Below, one piece after another: positions 49,988 through 59,239 of a stretch of 64,000 bases of DNA. The DNA lies in contig CAJTLG010000001.1 in NCBI GenBank assembly GCA_910577395.1, positions 186,001 to 250,000 on the forward strand, in the 5' to 3' direction. Source of the stretch: an uncultured Vampirovibrio sp. Lineage in GTDB: Bacteria > Cyanobacteriota > Vampirovibrionia > Gastranaerophilales > Gastranaerophilaceae. A program made the translations under genes and the position numbers. The number at the start of each line of letters is the position of its first letter. Position 1 is the first letter of the stretch. Below the pieces are notes generated by a model, which saw only the letters and a program-made list of their open reading frames with translations, searched no databases and was not told the origin of the DNA.

Positions 49988-50016
49988 GCCCCGGATATAT
50001 TATTAATCTTCACACC

Positions 50017-50047
50017 TTAAACCCGCCGAATTCAAGGCGGGTTTTAA
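50017..50047 (+). terminator. Terminator of the 49478-49987 gene
   Basis: AAACCCGCC (50019-50027) and GGCGGGTTT (50036-50044) form a 9-bp GC-rich stem extended by A/T pairs and followed by TTTAAATT. Confidence 0.8.
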
Positions 50048-50141
50048 ATTATTATCATTTCTTAACTTTTTTATTTTTTTAAACAGTTTATGTTAATATT
50101 ATAACAAAATAAAAAGTAAGACCTGCTTGAAGAGGAAGTTA

Positions 50142-51455
50142 ATGAAAGATAGAATTTCGCTTGTTTTGATAATATGTTTTTTGTTGGCTTTTTTGGTTAT
50201 TTTCCAAAATTACTTTGATACGTTTTGGGCAATAATATTTTTAATTACATTTATGTCTTTGTATATGTTTTATATGTATATTGCCGTTAAACATCAAAGA
50301 AGAAAACTTAGGAAAAACCCGCCAAAACCCTGTGATTGCACATACAAGCCCTATGTATCAATATTAATCCCCTGTCACAATGAAGAGGAGGTTATCAAAG
50401 ATACTGTTGATAACATTTTAAAGCTTGATTATGCTGATTATGAGATAATTTTGATTGATGACAGGTCATCTGATTCCACCCCTGAAATTCTTAAGAGCCT
50501 TGAAGGCAAAGACGGTAAAGTTAAAATACTTTTAAGGGATGAAGATGCTTATCCCGGCAAATCTGCTGTTTTAAACGATGCAATGAAACTTGCCAGAGGG
50601 GAAGCCATCCTTGTATTTGATGCAGATGCCAAAATTCAGCCCGATTTTATCAACAAAATGGTTATAAAGCTTGCAGCCCCGGATGTCGGTGCCGTGCAGG
50701 CAAGAAAAAATATAATAAATGCCAAGCAAAACTTTTTAACCGCTTGCCAGTATAATGAATATGTAATGGATACACACCTTCAAATAGGAAGGGATGCCGT
50801 AAGGGGTGCTGTTGAGCTTCGCGGAAACGGCGAAATGATTAAAAGAGAGGCGCTTGAAAATATTAACGGTTGGAATAATGAAACAATAACCGATGACCTT
50901 GATATGTCAACAAGATTGCATATTAAAGGGTGGGATATAAGATTTTGTCCTGATGCCGTTGTTTATGAGGAGGGTGTAATCACCTTTCCGGCGCTTATTC
51001 GTCAAAGAAGACGTTGGGTTGAAGGTTCTATCAGGCGTTATCTTGAATATGCCAAAGATGTATTATTTACAAAAGATATGAATTTGCGGGTGGGGTTTGA
51101 CCTGATAGCCTATATTTCAGAGTTTTTACTTCCGTTTTGGCTTGTATCTGAGATTTTAATCCAGGCGTTTAGATTTGTTAAAGGATATTCTAATGATATT
51201 CTGTCATCCCTTATTCTGGTAGCCTGTACGGGTATTTTCTTTGCATCGGGGCTTGTATACAGCCTTAGAAAATATAGCCATTACGGATTTTTCAGGGCAA
51301 TATATGAGGCGCTTATAACCGCAATTTATGTTGTTACAATATGGTTCCCGATTGTTTTATTTATAATTTTAAAAATAGTTTTTACCAAAAAAACTATGGA
51401 TTGGGGCAAAACCCAGCATGGAGTTTCAGATGTAACTATTGCGGAGGCGGTTTAA
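50142..51455 (+). CDS. Processive family-2 membrane glycosyltransferase
   Basis: A 437-residue protein; ATG 50142 is chosen with AGAGGAAG a few bases upstream. Two transmembrane segments at the N-terminus, then a GT2 domain: ILIPCHNEEEVIKDTVDNIL, D-D in LIDDRSSDS, DxD in VFDADAKI, a second acidic motif TDDLDMSTR, and RQRRRW (the Q-x-x-R-W motif of processive synthases). Three or four further membrane helices follow (from about residue 320). It probably polymerises and exports a polysaccharide such as beta-1,6-GlcNAc (PgaC/IcaA-like), hyaluronan- or cellulose-type; the product is not determined. It lies immediately upstream of murC, with stop and ATG adjacent, so the genes are probably co-transcribed. 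Confidence 0.82.
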   Translation: MKDRISLVLIICFLLAFLVIFQNYFDTFWAIIFLITFMSLYMFYMYIAVKHQRRKLRKNPPKPCDCTYKPYVSILIPCHNEEEVIKDTVDNILKLDYADYEIILIDDRSSDSTPEILKSLEGKDGKVKILLRDEDAYPGKSAVLNDAMKLARGEAILVFDADAKIQPDFINKMVIKLAAPDVGAVQARKNIINAKQNFLTACQYNEYVMDTHLQIGRDAVRGAVELRGNGEMIKREALENINGWNNETITDDLDMSTRLHIKGWDIRFCPDAVVYEEGVITFPALIRQRRRWVEGSIRRYLEYAKDVLFTKDMNLRVGFDLIAYISEFLLPFWLVSEILIQAFRFVKGYSNDILSSLILVACTGIFFASGLVYSLRKYSHYGFFRAIYEALITAIYVVTIWFPIVLFIILKIVFTKKTMDWGKTQHGVSDVTIAEAV

Positions 51456-52874
51456 ATGCCTCCTTTTAATGCCCTTTTGAACAAGGATTTGAATTATCAT
51501 TTTATAGCTCTTGGCGGGGTGGGACAGAGTGCCCTTGCTAAAATCCTCATACAGAGGGGATACTCTGTTTCAGGGTCTGACATTTGTGATTCTAAATATT
51601 TAAAAGAATTAAAAGAGCTTGGTGCAAAAGTTTTTATCGGGCACAATGAGGATAATTTGCCGTCTAATTCTATTGTGGTCATATCTTCTGCAATAAAAGA
51701 AGATAACCCGGAATTAAAAAAGGCGCGCGCTTTGAAATTAGATATTTTGCACCGTTCTGATATGTTAAATATTTTATCCCGTGATTTCCCTCTGTTTATA
51801 GGTTTTGCAGGAACCCATGGAAAAACCACCACATCGGGTTTTGCATCTTATTTGCTTTCTAAAGCAGGCAGCGAGCCGGGTTTTGCTGTTGGCGGGATTA
51901 TTCCTGAAATAAATACAAATGCAAATGCGAGCAAAAAGTCTAATCTTTTTATAGCTGAATTGGATGAAAGTGACGGGACAATAGTTAAATATGCACCAAA
52001 TATTCTTGTTATAAATAATCTTGAGGCCGACCATTTAGACTTTTACAAAAACGGGCTGCCTGATGTGCTGAATACTTTTAAAAAACTTGTATCGGGGCTT
52101 CCAAAAGATGCCAAAGTTATTGTAAATATTGATGATACCGGAGTTAATAAGTTTCTTGAAACCATTCAGGGTTTTGATATTATAAAATTTTCAGCAAAAA
52201 ATATTCTTGAACAAGGCTATTGTGCTAAAGATATTAAATACAATTCAAGCGGTGCAGTTTTTGAAATCTTGCGCAATAATAAAACACTTGGGGAAATTTC
52301 AATATCACTAAAAGGTATTCATAATATATATAACACTCTTGCTGTTGTTGCAGCGTTGCTTGAGGCCGGGGTGGAATTTGAAAATATTCAAAAATATTTT
52401 GCAGGTTTTAGCGGCATGGGGCGCAGATTTCAAACCGTATATAAAACAAAAGATATTGAAATAGTGGATGATTATGCTCATCACCCAAGCGAAATAAAGA
52501 CCACACTTAAAGCTGCTGCTGATTATAAGATAAAATCAGGCAGAAATAAACTTGTTGCAATTTTTCAGCCGCACAGGTATACAAGGCTTAGGGGCCTTTG
52601 GGATGACTTTTTAGTTGCCTTTGATGATTGCGATACGCTTATTGTCCTGGATGTATTTTCGGCAGGTGACTCGTTTGATGCCGAATTTAATTCTGAAAAA
52701 TTTGTTGATACTCTTAAGGGGAAATACCCGCAAAAAGAAATTTATTACATTCCGGGTAAAATTGAAGAAATTTCTGCTGCCGTTGCCAAATATGCGGATA
52801 AGAACAGTTTGGTTTTAACACTTGGTGCAGGGGACATTACTAAGCTTGGGAAACTTATAGGGGAGGCCTTATGA
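51456..52874 (+). CDS. murC: UDP-N-acetylmuramate--L-alanine ligase
   Basis: A 472-residue Mur ligase adding L-alanine to UDP-MurNAc. Domain 1 begins FIALGGVGQSALAKIL; the ATP site is FAGTHGKTTTSGF; IAELDESDGT and the C-terminal DDYAHHPSEIKTT are MurC signatures. It begins directly after the glycosyltransferase stop, and murB overlaps its end by four bases (ATGA). The order murC-murB-ddl-ftsQ resembles the end of the division-cell-wall cluster of Firmicutes, proteobacteria and cyanobacteria-related lineages. Confidence 0.95.
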   Translation: MPPFNALLNKDLNYHFIALGGVGQSALAKILIQRGYSVSGSDICDSKYLKELKELGAKVFIGHNEDNLPSNSIVVISSAIKEDNPELKKARALKLDILHRSDMLNILSRDFPLFIGFAGTHGKTTTSGFASYLLSKAGSEPGFAVGGIIPEINTNANASKKSNLFIAELDESDGTIVKYAPNILVINNLEADHLDFYKNGLPDVLNTFKKLVSGLPKDAKVIVNIDDTGVNKFLETIQGFDIIKFSAKNILEQGYCAKDIKYNSSGAVFEILRNNKTLGEISISLKGIHNIYNTLAVVAALLEAGVEFENIQKYFAGFSGMGRRFQTVYKTKDIEIVDDYAHHPSEIKTTLKAAADYKIKSGRNKLVAIFQPHRYTRLRGLWDDFLVAFDDCDTLIVLDVFSAGDSFDAEFNSEKFVDTLKGKYPQKEIYYIPGKIEEISAAVAKYADKNSLVLTLGAGDITKLGKLIGEAL

Positions 52875-53800
52875 AAGAGATTGAACATAGAATAAATTAT
52901 AACCTTAAACCCTTTAACACTCTTAGGATTTCATCGATTGCAGATGATGTTTATTTTCCAAAAACAATTGACGAGATGACACTTTTGCTTGCAAACCTTG
53001 ATAATCCTGTCATTGTGGGTAACGGTTCAAATATTTTATTTTCTTCTAATGGTGTAAAAAGGCCTGTTATTGTGACAAAATACCTTAATAAAGTTGAGGT
53101 TAATCCGCCGTTTATTGAGGCTATGGCCGGTGTTTCAACACCAAGGCTTTCCAATATGGCATTTGAACTCAGGCTTTCCGGGTTTGAATTTTTAGTAGGC
53201 TTGCCTGCAACTCTTGGCGGTGCCGTTACCATGAATGCCGGTGCCAATGCACAGGCTGTCTCCGATTATTTTGTATCGGCAAAGGTGTATGATACAAAAG
53301 ATGATGGGGTGTTGGAAATTCCTGCTTGCGATATGGAATTTGGGTACAGAACATCATTGATTAAGAAAAATCCGGGACGCTATGTTGTGCTGTCCGCAAA
53401 GTTTGAGCTATTGCCCTCCGATAGTTATATCGGCATAAAACAAACCATGGATGAGGCGCTTGAAAAGCGTAAAAACAGCCAGCCCGGCTTAAAAGAGCCT
53501 AATTTGGGCTGTGCTTTTAAAAACCCGGTTGATAAAGAAGACAATAAGCTTTCTGCAGGGAAACTGTTAGACGAAGCAGGGCTTAAAGGGTATTTGTCGG
53601 GCGGTGCAATGGTTTACTTTAACCACGCAAATTTTATTATAAATTTCAATGAGGCTACAAGCCTTGATTATATAAATGTAATGCGTGAAATGCAAAGACT
53701 TGTGTTTGATAAATTTAATATTATGCTTGAGCCGGAGGTTGTTTACATCGGCTCCGATAAGAAGGAATTAGAATTATGGAATATACTGTTAAAGGGTTAA
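52871..53800 (+). CDS. murB: UDP-N-acetylenolpyruvoylglucosamine reductase
   Basis: A 309-residue FAD enzyme reducing UDP-GlcNAc-enolpyruvate to UDP-MurNAc. Landmarks: VIVGNGSNILFS (FAD pyrophosphate loop), LVGLPATLGGAVTMNAGANAQ, GYRTSLIKK, and LGCAFKNP where a Ser normally acts as proton donor (G-S-x-F-K-N-P). Here the position is Cys. LEPEVVYIG at the end carries the third catalytic Glu. It overlaps murC by four bases and ddl by 25 bases. Substituting Cys for Ser is found in some bacterial MurB proteins as far as I recall and should not abolish activity. Confidence 0.94.
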   Translation: MKEIEHRINYNLKPFNTLRISSIADDVYFPKTIDEMTLLLANLDNPVIVGNGSNILFSSNGVKRPVIVTKYLNKVEVNPPFIEAMAGVSTPRLSNMAFELRLSGFEFLVGLPATLGGAVTMNAGANAQAVSDYFVSAKVYDTKDDGVLEIPACDMEFGYRTSLIKKNPGRYVVLSAKFELLPSDSYIGIKQTMDEALEKRKNSQPGLKEPNLGCAFKNPVDKEDNKLSAGKLLDEAGLKGYLSGGAMVYFNHANFIINFNEATSLDYINVMREMQRLVFDKFNIMLEPEVVYIGSDKKELELWNILLKG

Positions 53801-54735
53801 TAGATAAAAATGCTAAAATTGCCGTACTTTGCGGCGGTATGTCAAATGAACGGGATGTATCCTTAAGGAGCGGTAAAAACGTACTAAAAGCACTTCATAA
53901 TCTTGGTTATAAAAATGCGGAAATTGTTGATGCGGATAAAAGTTCTCTAAAAAGATTGCAGGAAGGCGGTTTTGAATACGCTTACAATACGCTCCACGGT
54001 AAATACGGGGAAGACGGATGTATTCAGGGTGTTTTGGAAATTTTAGACATCAAATATACAGGCTGCAAAGTTAAATCCAGTGCAATTTGCATGGACAAGG
54101 AAATGACAAAAAATGTTCTTGCATCTGCCGGGTTAAATATTATAAAATCTGTTTGCATAAGGTATGACGAAGGTTTGGATGTCGAAAAAGCAACTAAAGG
54201 GCTCAACTTCCCGCTTATGGTAAAACCCTCTGCCGAAGGTTCAAGTATCGGTATGAGCAAAGCTGATAACATTGACGAACTCAAGAAAGCATTAGAAGTT
54301 GCGCAGAAATCTGACAAAAAAATACTTCTGGAAGAGTATCTTCAGGGTACAAGTATAACTGTTGGCGTACTTGAGGATATCGAAGGCGGGAAAATCTTTG
54401 CCACGCCTATTTTAGAATTTAGAACAAAAACATTGTGGTATGATTTTGAAGCCAAATATACGGAAGGGTTAACAGAATTTATCCTGCCCGCCAATTTGGA
54501 TGAAAAATTGACGGAAGAAATTCAGAATATGGCAATAAAGGCTCATAAAGCTTGTGATTGCACCGGTGTTTCAAGGGTTGATTTTTTAATATACAATAAT
54601 ATTCCTTATGTGCTTGAAATAAATACAAATCCCGGCATGACGGATTTATCCGACCTTCCTGCTCAAGCTAAGGCTATGGGAATAAACTATGATAATCTGG
54701 TACAGCTTGTTTTAAACACAGCCCTGATTGATTAA
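53776..54735 (+). CDS. ddl: D-alanine--D-alanine ligase
   Basis: A 319-residue ATP-grasp ligase. AVLCGGMSNERDVSLRSG at the N-terminus, LHGKYGEDGCIQG, MVKPSAEGSSIGMSK and EINTNPGMTDLS are Ddl signatures. The omega-loop DFEAKYTEG keeps the K-Y pair of D-Ala-D-Ala-specific enzymes, so a VanA-like D-lactate ligase is unlikely. The ATG lies inside murB and has AAGGA upstream; ftsQ starts two bases after the stop. It supplies the terminal dipeptide of the peptidoglycan stem. Confidence 0.95.
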   Translation: MEYTVKGLIDKNAKIAVLCGGMSNERDVSLRSGKNVLKALHNLGYKNAEIVDADKSSLKRLQEGGFEYAYNTLHGKYGEDGCIQGVLEILDIKYTGCKVKSSAICMDKEMTKNVLASAGLNIIKSVCIRYDEGLDVEKATKGLNFPLMVKPSAEGSSIGMSKADNIDELKKALEVAQKSDKKILLEEYLQGTSITVGVLEDIEGGKIFATPILEFRTKTLWYDFEAKYTEGLTEFILPANLDEKLTEEIQNMAIKAHKACDCTGVSRVDFLIYNNIPYVLEINTNPGMTDLSDLPAQAKAMGINYDNLVQLVLNTALID

Positions 54736-54737
54736 TA

Positions 54738-55685
54738 ATGATAAACCGAAACGAACAGCAGCAATATTATTACAGAAGAAAACTTCGTGCCAACAAAATG
54801 AGGCGCGGAATAATTTCTGCAAAAAATTCAATCAGAAATTTACGTGCGCTTATTCGTGTAGGTCTTATTTTTGCGATAATTTATTTTGGTATATGGGCAC
54901 TAAAACTTCCGCAATGGTTTATCGATAGGGATTTGCTTGCTGTTGCGGATAGCTCCGTTGTAATGATTGAAGGAAATTTGATTACACCAAAATATAAAAT
55001 TATTGACCTTGTAAAACAAACAGAGCTTCCCTATACGCAAATTTTCAGATTAGATACAAGAGAGCTTGAAAGAAATATTGCACAATTACAGCCTATTAAA
55101 AAGGTATATGTCAGGCGCTATTGGTTTCCGGCAAGGCTGAATATTCTTGTCGAAGAACGTGTGCCGGTATTTTTAATTGCACCAAATCTTGAAACAGAGC
55201 CGATTTCAGCTATTACAATTGACGGTGTTTTTATTGACAGAGAATATATGCCGATTTCTCCAAAATTTAACGCTACAAAGATTTTAACATACGGTATAGC
55301 GGGTGATGACTATGAACAGTGGGATAAAAAACGTGTTGATGAAATTTTAAAGCTAATAAAAACAATTGAGGCATATTCAAAACAGGATGTTAAATATGTC
55401 GATTTAAGAAACCCCAAGGATGTTTATGTTCAAATTGGTGATATTATGCTTCGTTTAGGTGAAATTAATGAATCAATCTATAACAGGACAAAATGGATTG
55501 CAACAATCCTGCCGGAGGCACAAAGTAAATACGGAAGTAAAATTAAATACATTGATTTAAGGTGGGAGGATGCACGCTATATTAAGCTTGATAATAATTC
55601 TAAGCGCGTAGAAGGCAATGCAAAAAGGGATTTTTCCGATAACCCTGAACAGGATATAACAGAGGATGAAAACGAGGGCATTTAA
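54738..55685 (+). CDS. ftsQ: Cell division protein FtsQ
   Basis: A 315-residue single-pass protein. A basic N-terminal tail (RRKLRANKMRRG) is followed by a transmembrane helix at about 40-58 (LIFAIIYFGIWALKL), a POTRA domain (VVMIEGNLITPKYKIIDLVK) and the FtsQ domain with VRRYWFPARLNILVEERVPV. It recruits FtsB/FtsL and the division machinery at mid-cell. The C-terminal extension is acidic. It follows ddl by two bases and its end overlaps the convergent gene by four bases. ftsA/ftsZ are not in the window. Confidence 0.88.
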   Translation: MINRNEQQQYYYRRKLRANKMRRGIISAKNSIRNLRALIRVGLIFAIIYFGIWALKLPQWFIDRDLLAVADSSVVMIEGNLITPKYKIIDLVKQTELPYTQIFRLDTRELERNIAQLQPIKKVYVRRYWFPARLNILVEERVPVFLIAPNLETEPISAITIDGVFIDREYMPISPKFNATKILTYGIAGDDYEQWDKKRVDEILKLIKTIEAYSKQDVKYVDLRNPKDVYVQIGDIMLRLGEINESIYNRTKWIATILPEAQSKYGSKIKYIDLRWEDARYIKLDNNSKRVEGNAKRDFSDNPEQDITEDENEGI

Positions 55686-56914
55686 TTAAAGTAGCTTTTA
55701 ACAATAGCCCTTATATTTTCATTATTTAATTTTTGGATAATATTTTCTTTATTAATTAATTCAAGCTTATTAAATGTTTTTAAAACCTTTACCCCTTCGG
55801 ATATTACATCTTCAAAATCCGTGCTGTTGATAGTGTTTGCTATATTTTGCGCAAATTCCGTCTTTCCAAAATTTAAAATAACATCTAATACTTCCAGTAT
55901 TCTTTCTTTATCATTAATTAATAATTCTTTTTCAATTTTGCCAAATAAGTCAATATTGATTGTATTTATAAAATTGCTAATATTATTAATTTCTTTTTTT
56001 GTATTTTTATCTAAATCAAATGTGTAAATATCCTCTTTTGAAATAAGGTTAAATTTGTATTTTGCTTTTAGAAGAATCCTTTTTATATAAGAATTTTCAG
56101 TATCACTCTGTTCTGTAACAACGCTTGTAAGGTATTTTATATAGTTTAAAATGTCAAAATCAAAAACAGTTTCAAGAGAGATTTCCTCAGGGTATGCGCC
56201 TAGCAGAATGTCAAAAATTTTTAAGGCATCCTGCAGATTTTTATTTTCAGATAATTCTGTAAGACTTGTTAGATATAATACAGATGTTGCGGCAAACCCT
56301 TTTGCATAGGTGTTTTGAAGATAATTAAAAAGGGCAGGCAGTGCGTTTTTATCCCCATATGTTGTTAAAAAATTTATATATTTATATTTTTCAAAATCAT
56401 CAACTTCTGCATTTTGAACAATATCTAAAGATTTCTTATATAAAGTATCATCCTTAAATTTGTTTAAAGCCCGAGCACAGTTTCCTGCAAGCGGCTCATA
56501 ATTGGACATTGCAAATTTGTTTAGATATTCTAATGCAAGCGGGTCGTTTATATAATAAAAATATCCTGCAGCATAAGTTTTTTGCTCATCTATTCCGCTT
56601 TCAAATAATTCTAAAATTTCATCTGTTAAATCTTCGTTTGCAAAATTTACCCATGATTTCACAATGAAATCTTCAAAGTACGCATTGTAAATTTTTGTGA
56701 ATTTAACAATATTTGAAACATTGGCATAATTTACTGCAAAACAAAGGTTTTCAACAATTTTTTCTTTTATAAAATCAAATATAAATTCTGATTTTTCACA
56801 CAATTTTTTAAATGTTTCAGTATCGGCTGAATTCACCACAGCTTTTGCAGCCTCCAGTGAAATTTTTCTGTCTTTTGATATTAAATTGTTAGCGTTTTTT
56901 GTGCCTAAATCCAT
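55682..56914 (-). CDS. HEAT-repeat-like hypothetical protein
   Basis: A 410-residue helical protein. ATG 56914 is preferred; the frame opens to TTG 56944 but TATAAT lies between the two starts, so the longer form would start inside the promoter. Repeated paired helices (LEAAKAVVNSADTETFKKLC, ALEYLNKFAMSNYEPLAGNC, ALPALFNYLQNTYAKGFA) suggest an alpha solenoid of HEAT/armadillo type. No enzyme motif, no signal peptide. Likely a protein-protein interaction scaffold. It converges on ftsQ and is divergent from pyrH, with a very short shared promoter region. Confidence 0.65.
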   Translation of the reverse strand: MDLGTKNANNLISKDRKISLEAAKAVVNSADTETFKKLCEKSEFIFDFIKEKIVENLCFAVNYANVSNIVKFTKIYNAYFEDFIVKSWVNFANEDLTDEILELFESGIDEQKTYAAGYFYYINDPLALEYLNKFAMSNYEPLAGNCARALNKFKDDTLYKKSLDIVQNAEVDDFEKYKYINFLTTYGDKNALPALFNYLQNTYAKGFAATSVLYLTSLTELSENKNLQDALKIFDILLGAYPEEISLETVFDFDILNYIKYLTSVVTEQSDTENSYIKRILLKAKYKFNLISKEDIYTFDLDKNTKKEINNISNFINTINIDLFGKIEKELLINDKERILEVLDVILNFGKTEFAQNIANTINSTDFEDVISEGVKVLKTFNKLELINKENIIQKLNNENIRAIVKSYFN

Positions 56915-56923
56915 AGTATTTAC

Positions 56924-56929
56924 ATTATA
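56924..56929 (-). promoter_or_regulatory. -10 box of the 55682-56914 gene, near-leaderless
   Basis: Minus-strand TATAAT (56929-56924) ends nine bases before the ATG, giving at most a three-base leader. No SD is present. Confidence 0.5.
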
Positions 56930-56960
56930 CAAAATAATAGGCAAGTTGGGTATTTTTTAG

Positions 56961-56966
56961 TATAAT
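56961..56966 (+). promoter_or_regulatory. -10 box of pyrH
   Basis: Consensus TATAAT at 56961-56966, about 34 bases before the pyrH ATG. The -35 region is weak. It is back-to-back with the promoter of the divergent gene. Confidence 0.5.
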
Positions 56967-56999
56967 AAGTTTAAATGATTTTAATAAAGTGTATTTTGT

Positions 57000-57728
57000 A
57001 TGGAAAAAAATTTAAAATATAAAAAGGTGTTGTTAAAAATAAGCGGCGAAGCACTTCTTGGTGAACAGGAATTTGGCATTGACCCAAAACCTGTTGAGAT
57101 GATTGCATACGAAATTAAAAAAGCCCATGATTTAGGGGTACAAATAGCCGTGGTGGTTGGTGGCGGAAATATCTTTCGGGGGATGAAAAATTCTTCAAAA
57201 CTTGGCATGGATAGAGCAAGCGGCGATTATGTAGGTATGCTTGCAACTGTAATGAATGCTATAGCCCTTCAGTCTGAGCTTAGAAAAATCGGGGTTTCCT
57301 GCAGGGTGCAATCAGCAATTACGATGAATAAAATTGCAGAACCCTATATAAGATTTAAGGCAATAAGGCACCTTGAAAAAAATCGTGTAGTTATATTTGC
57401 GGCAGGTACCGGTAATCCTTTCTTTACAACCGATACTGCAGCGGCATTGCGTGCAGCTGAAATTGGGGCAGAGGCTATGCTTATGGCAAAAAACGGTGTT
57501 GACGGTGTTTACTCGGATGACCCGAGAATTAACCCCAAAGCTGTAAAATTTGATAAAATTTCATATGATGATGTGATAGTTAAAGGGCTCAAGGTTATGG
57601 ACCAAACCAGCTGTTCGCTTTGCAAGCAGAATAATATACCGATTGTTGTATTTGATTTTGCGCTACAAAACAGCTTAATTAAGATTTTAAATAACGAAGA
57701 AGTTGGTACTTTGGTAGGTAATATTTAA
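57000..57728 (+). CDS. pyrH: UMP kinase
   Basis: A 242-residue hexameric amino-acid-kinase-fold UMP kinase, producing UDP. KVLLKISGEALLGE at the N-terminus, VVVGGGNIFRG, GTGNPFFTTDTAAALRA and NGVDGVYSDDPRINPKA are diagnostic. It opens a pyrH-frr-cdsA-rnc-rpe run of co-directional genes, with 30 bases to frr, a common order in bacteria. In this lineage it likely has GTP activation and UTP inhibition as in other PyrH (family knowledge). Confidence 0.95.
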   Translation: MEKNLKYKKVLLKISGEALLGEQEFGIDPKPVEMIAYEIKKAHDLGVQIAVVVGGGNIFRGMKNSSKLGMDRASGDYVGMLATVMNAIALQSELRKIGVSCRVQSAITMNKIAEPYIRFKAIRHLEKNRVVIFAAGTGNPFFTTDTAAALRAAEIGAEAMLMAKNGVDGVYSDDPRINPKAVKFDKISYDDVIVKGLKVMDQTSCSLCKQNNIPIVVFDFALQNSLIKILNNEEVGTLVGNI

Positions 57729-57758
57729 TAAAAGAATATATGTTAGGAGATTTATATA

Positions 57759-58319
57759 ATGAGTACAGATGAAATTAAAAAATCAGGCGAAGAAAAAATG
57801 GAAAAATGCATTGCCCAGCTAAAAAAAGAGTTGGTTACAATCAGAACTGGCAGGGCAAATCCGCTTGTTTTAGAGAAAGTTTTAATTGATTATTACGGTA
57901 CTCCGACAAAGCTTAGACAGCTTTCACAGGTTACCGTGCAAGATGGTACCACCCTTGTGATTACGCCGTTTGATAAAACAATAATAAAGGAAATTGAAAA
58001 GGCTTTAATTAAGGCTGATTTAGGTATTACTCCAAGTTCCGACGGTGTTGTGGTAAGGCTCGTTTTCCCTCCACTTACTGCTGATAGGAGAAAAGAATTA
58101 TCCAAAGAAGTAAAGGCAATGGGTGAAACCGCAAAAGTTGCAATCAGAAATGTGCGCCGCGATTTAACCGATGAAATCAAAAAAGCTGAAAAGGCGGAAA
58201 ATTTGCCCGAAGATGCGGTGCGTGATGCTCAGGATAATATTCAAAAACTTACTGATAAATATATTAAAATTGTGGATGAAACCGTATCCGAAAAAGAACA
58301 AGAGGTAATGACCGTTTAA
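57759..58319 (+). CDS. frr: Ribosome recycling factor
   Basis: A 186-residue RRF that, with EF-G, splits post-termination ribosomes. ELVTIRTGRANPLVLEKVLI, YYGTPTKLRQLSQVTV, and VKAMGETAKVAIRNVRRD are the conserved family segments. TAGGAG lies upstream of the ATG. Its TAA overlaps the cdsA ATG by one base (TAATG), which couples the two. Length is as expected. Confidence 0.95.
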   Translation: MSTDEIKKSGEEKMEKCIAQLKKELVTIRTGRANPLVLEKVLIDYYGTPTKLRQLSQVTVQDGTTLVITPFDKTIIKEIEKALIKADLGITPSSDGVVVRLVFPPLTADRRKELSKEVKAMGETAKVAIRNVRRDLTDEIKKAEKAENLPEDAVRDAQDNIQKLTDKYIKIVDETVSEKEQEVMTV

Positions 58320-59239
58320 TGGAACAGCAAATTTCTGAAGAGTTTGATAAAAAGGCAAAAATAACAAGATTTGCTACAGGTTTTGTTATATCTTTGGTTG
58401 CGCTTTTTTGCTTTTTAGCAGGCGGGATACCGTTATTTTGTTTTTTAATGGTAACCTTATTCCTTGCTACAAGAGAATATGTGCATATTCTTAGAAATAA
58501 AGGTTTTCACCCGAGCCTTTCTTTAATTTGCGCCACAAGTTTTGTTTTTGGCCTTTTGATATTCTTTAGAAGATTTGATTTAGTCCCTTGTGTGCTTGCT
58601 TTTGCAATAATGGCATCGTTTCTTGTTGTGCTTTTTATGGGACGCCAGCCATATATTGCAAATGTTGCAACAACGGCCCTAGGTTTTATGTATGGTGGTT
58701 GGCTTCCTTGTCATATTTTGCTTTTAAGGCAAATGGGCTCCACAAGTGTTAATTTTTTTGTTCCGGGCTTAAATGACGGCCTTTACTACCTTCTATATGT
58801 GTTTTTAACAGTTGTTGCCACTGATATTGGTGCCTATTATTTTGGTTCAAAATTTGGTAAATACAAGCTTTCAAAAGTTATAAGCCCTAAAAAGACTATT
58901 GAGGGCGCTGTTTACGGGGGCTTGTTTGCAATATTGGTTGCAGGGCTTGGCGTATTTTATACAAAATTAACCCTTATCGAGGCTTTGTTTGGCGGGCTTT
59001 TGATTACTATTTTTGCGCAGCTTGGCGATTTGTCTGAATCCTTAATTAAAAGAGATGCGGGCGTAAAAGATTCAAGCAACATGCTGCCTGGCCATGGCGG
59101 TTTATTAGACAGAACGGATTCTTATGTTTTTGCCCTGCCTGTTGCATATTATTATCTTGTATGTTTTACCTGCGGGAACAATATATTTTTGGATTTAGTG
59201 ACATATTTGCAAAGTGTGTATAATGGATATTTCGGCTGA
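58319..59239 (+). CDS. cdsA: Phosphatidate cytidylyltransferase
   Basis: A 306-residue polytopic enzyme making CDP-diacylglycerol, precursor of all phospholipids. Seven or eight membrane helices are visible. The C-terminal signature is present as LIKRDAGVKDSSNMLPGHGG and LLDRTDS. The Mg2+-binding DIGAYYFGSKFGK segment occurs about 80 residues earlier. ATG overlaps the frr stop. rnc starts 17 bases before its end. Confidence 0.93.
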   Translation: MEQQISEEFDKKAKITRFATGFVISLVALFCFLAGGIPLFCFLMVTLFLATREYVHILRNKGFHPSLSLICATSFVFGLLIFFRRFDLVPCVLAFAIMASFLVVLFMGRQPYIANVATTALGFMYGGWLPCHILLLRQMGSTSVNFFVPGLNDGLYYLLYVFLTVVATDIGAYYFGSKFGKYKLSKVISPKKTIEGAVYGGLFAILVAGLGVFYTKLTLIEALFGGLLITIFAQLGDLSESLIKRDAGVKDSSNMLPGHGGLLDRTDSYVFALPVAYYYLVCFTCGNNIFLDLVTYLQSVYNGYFG

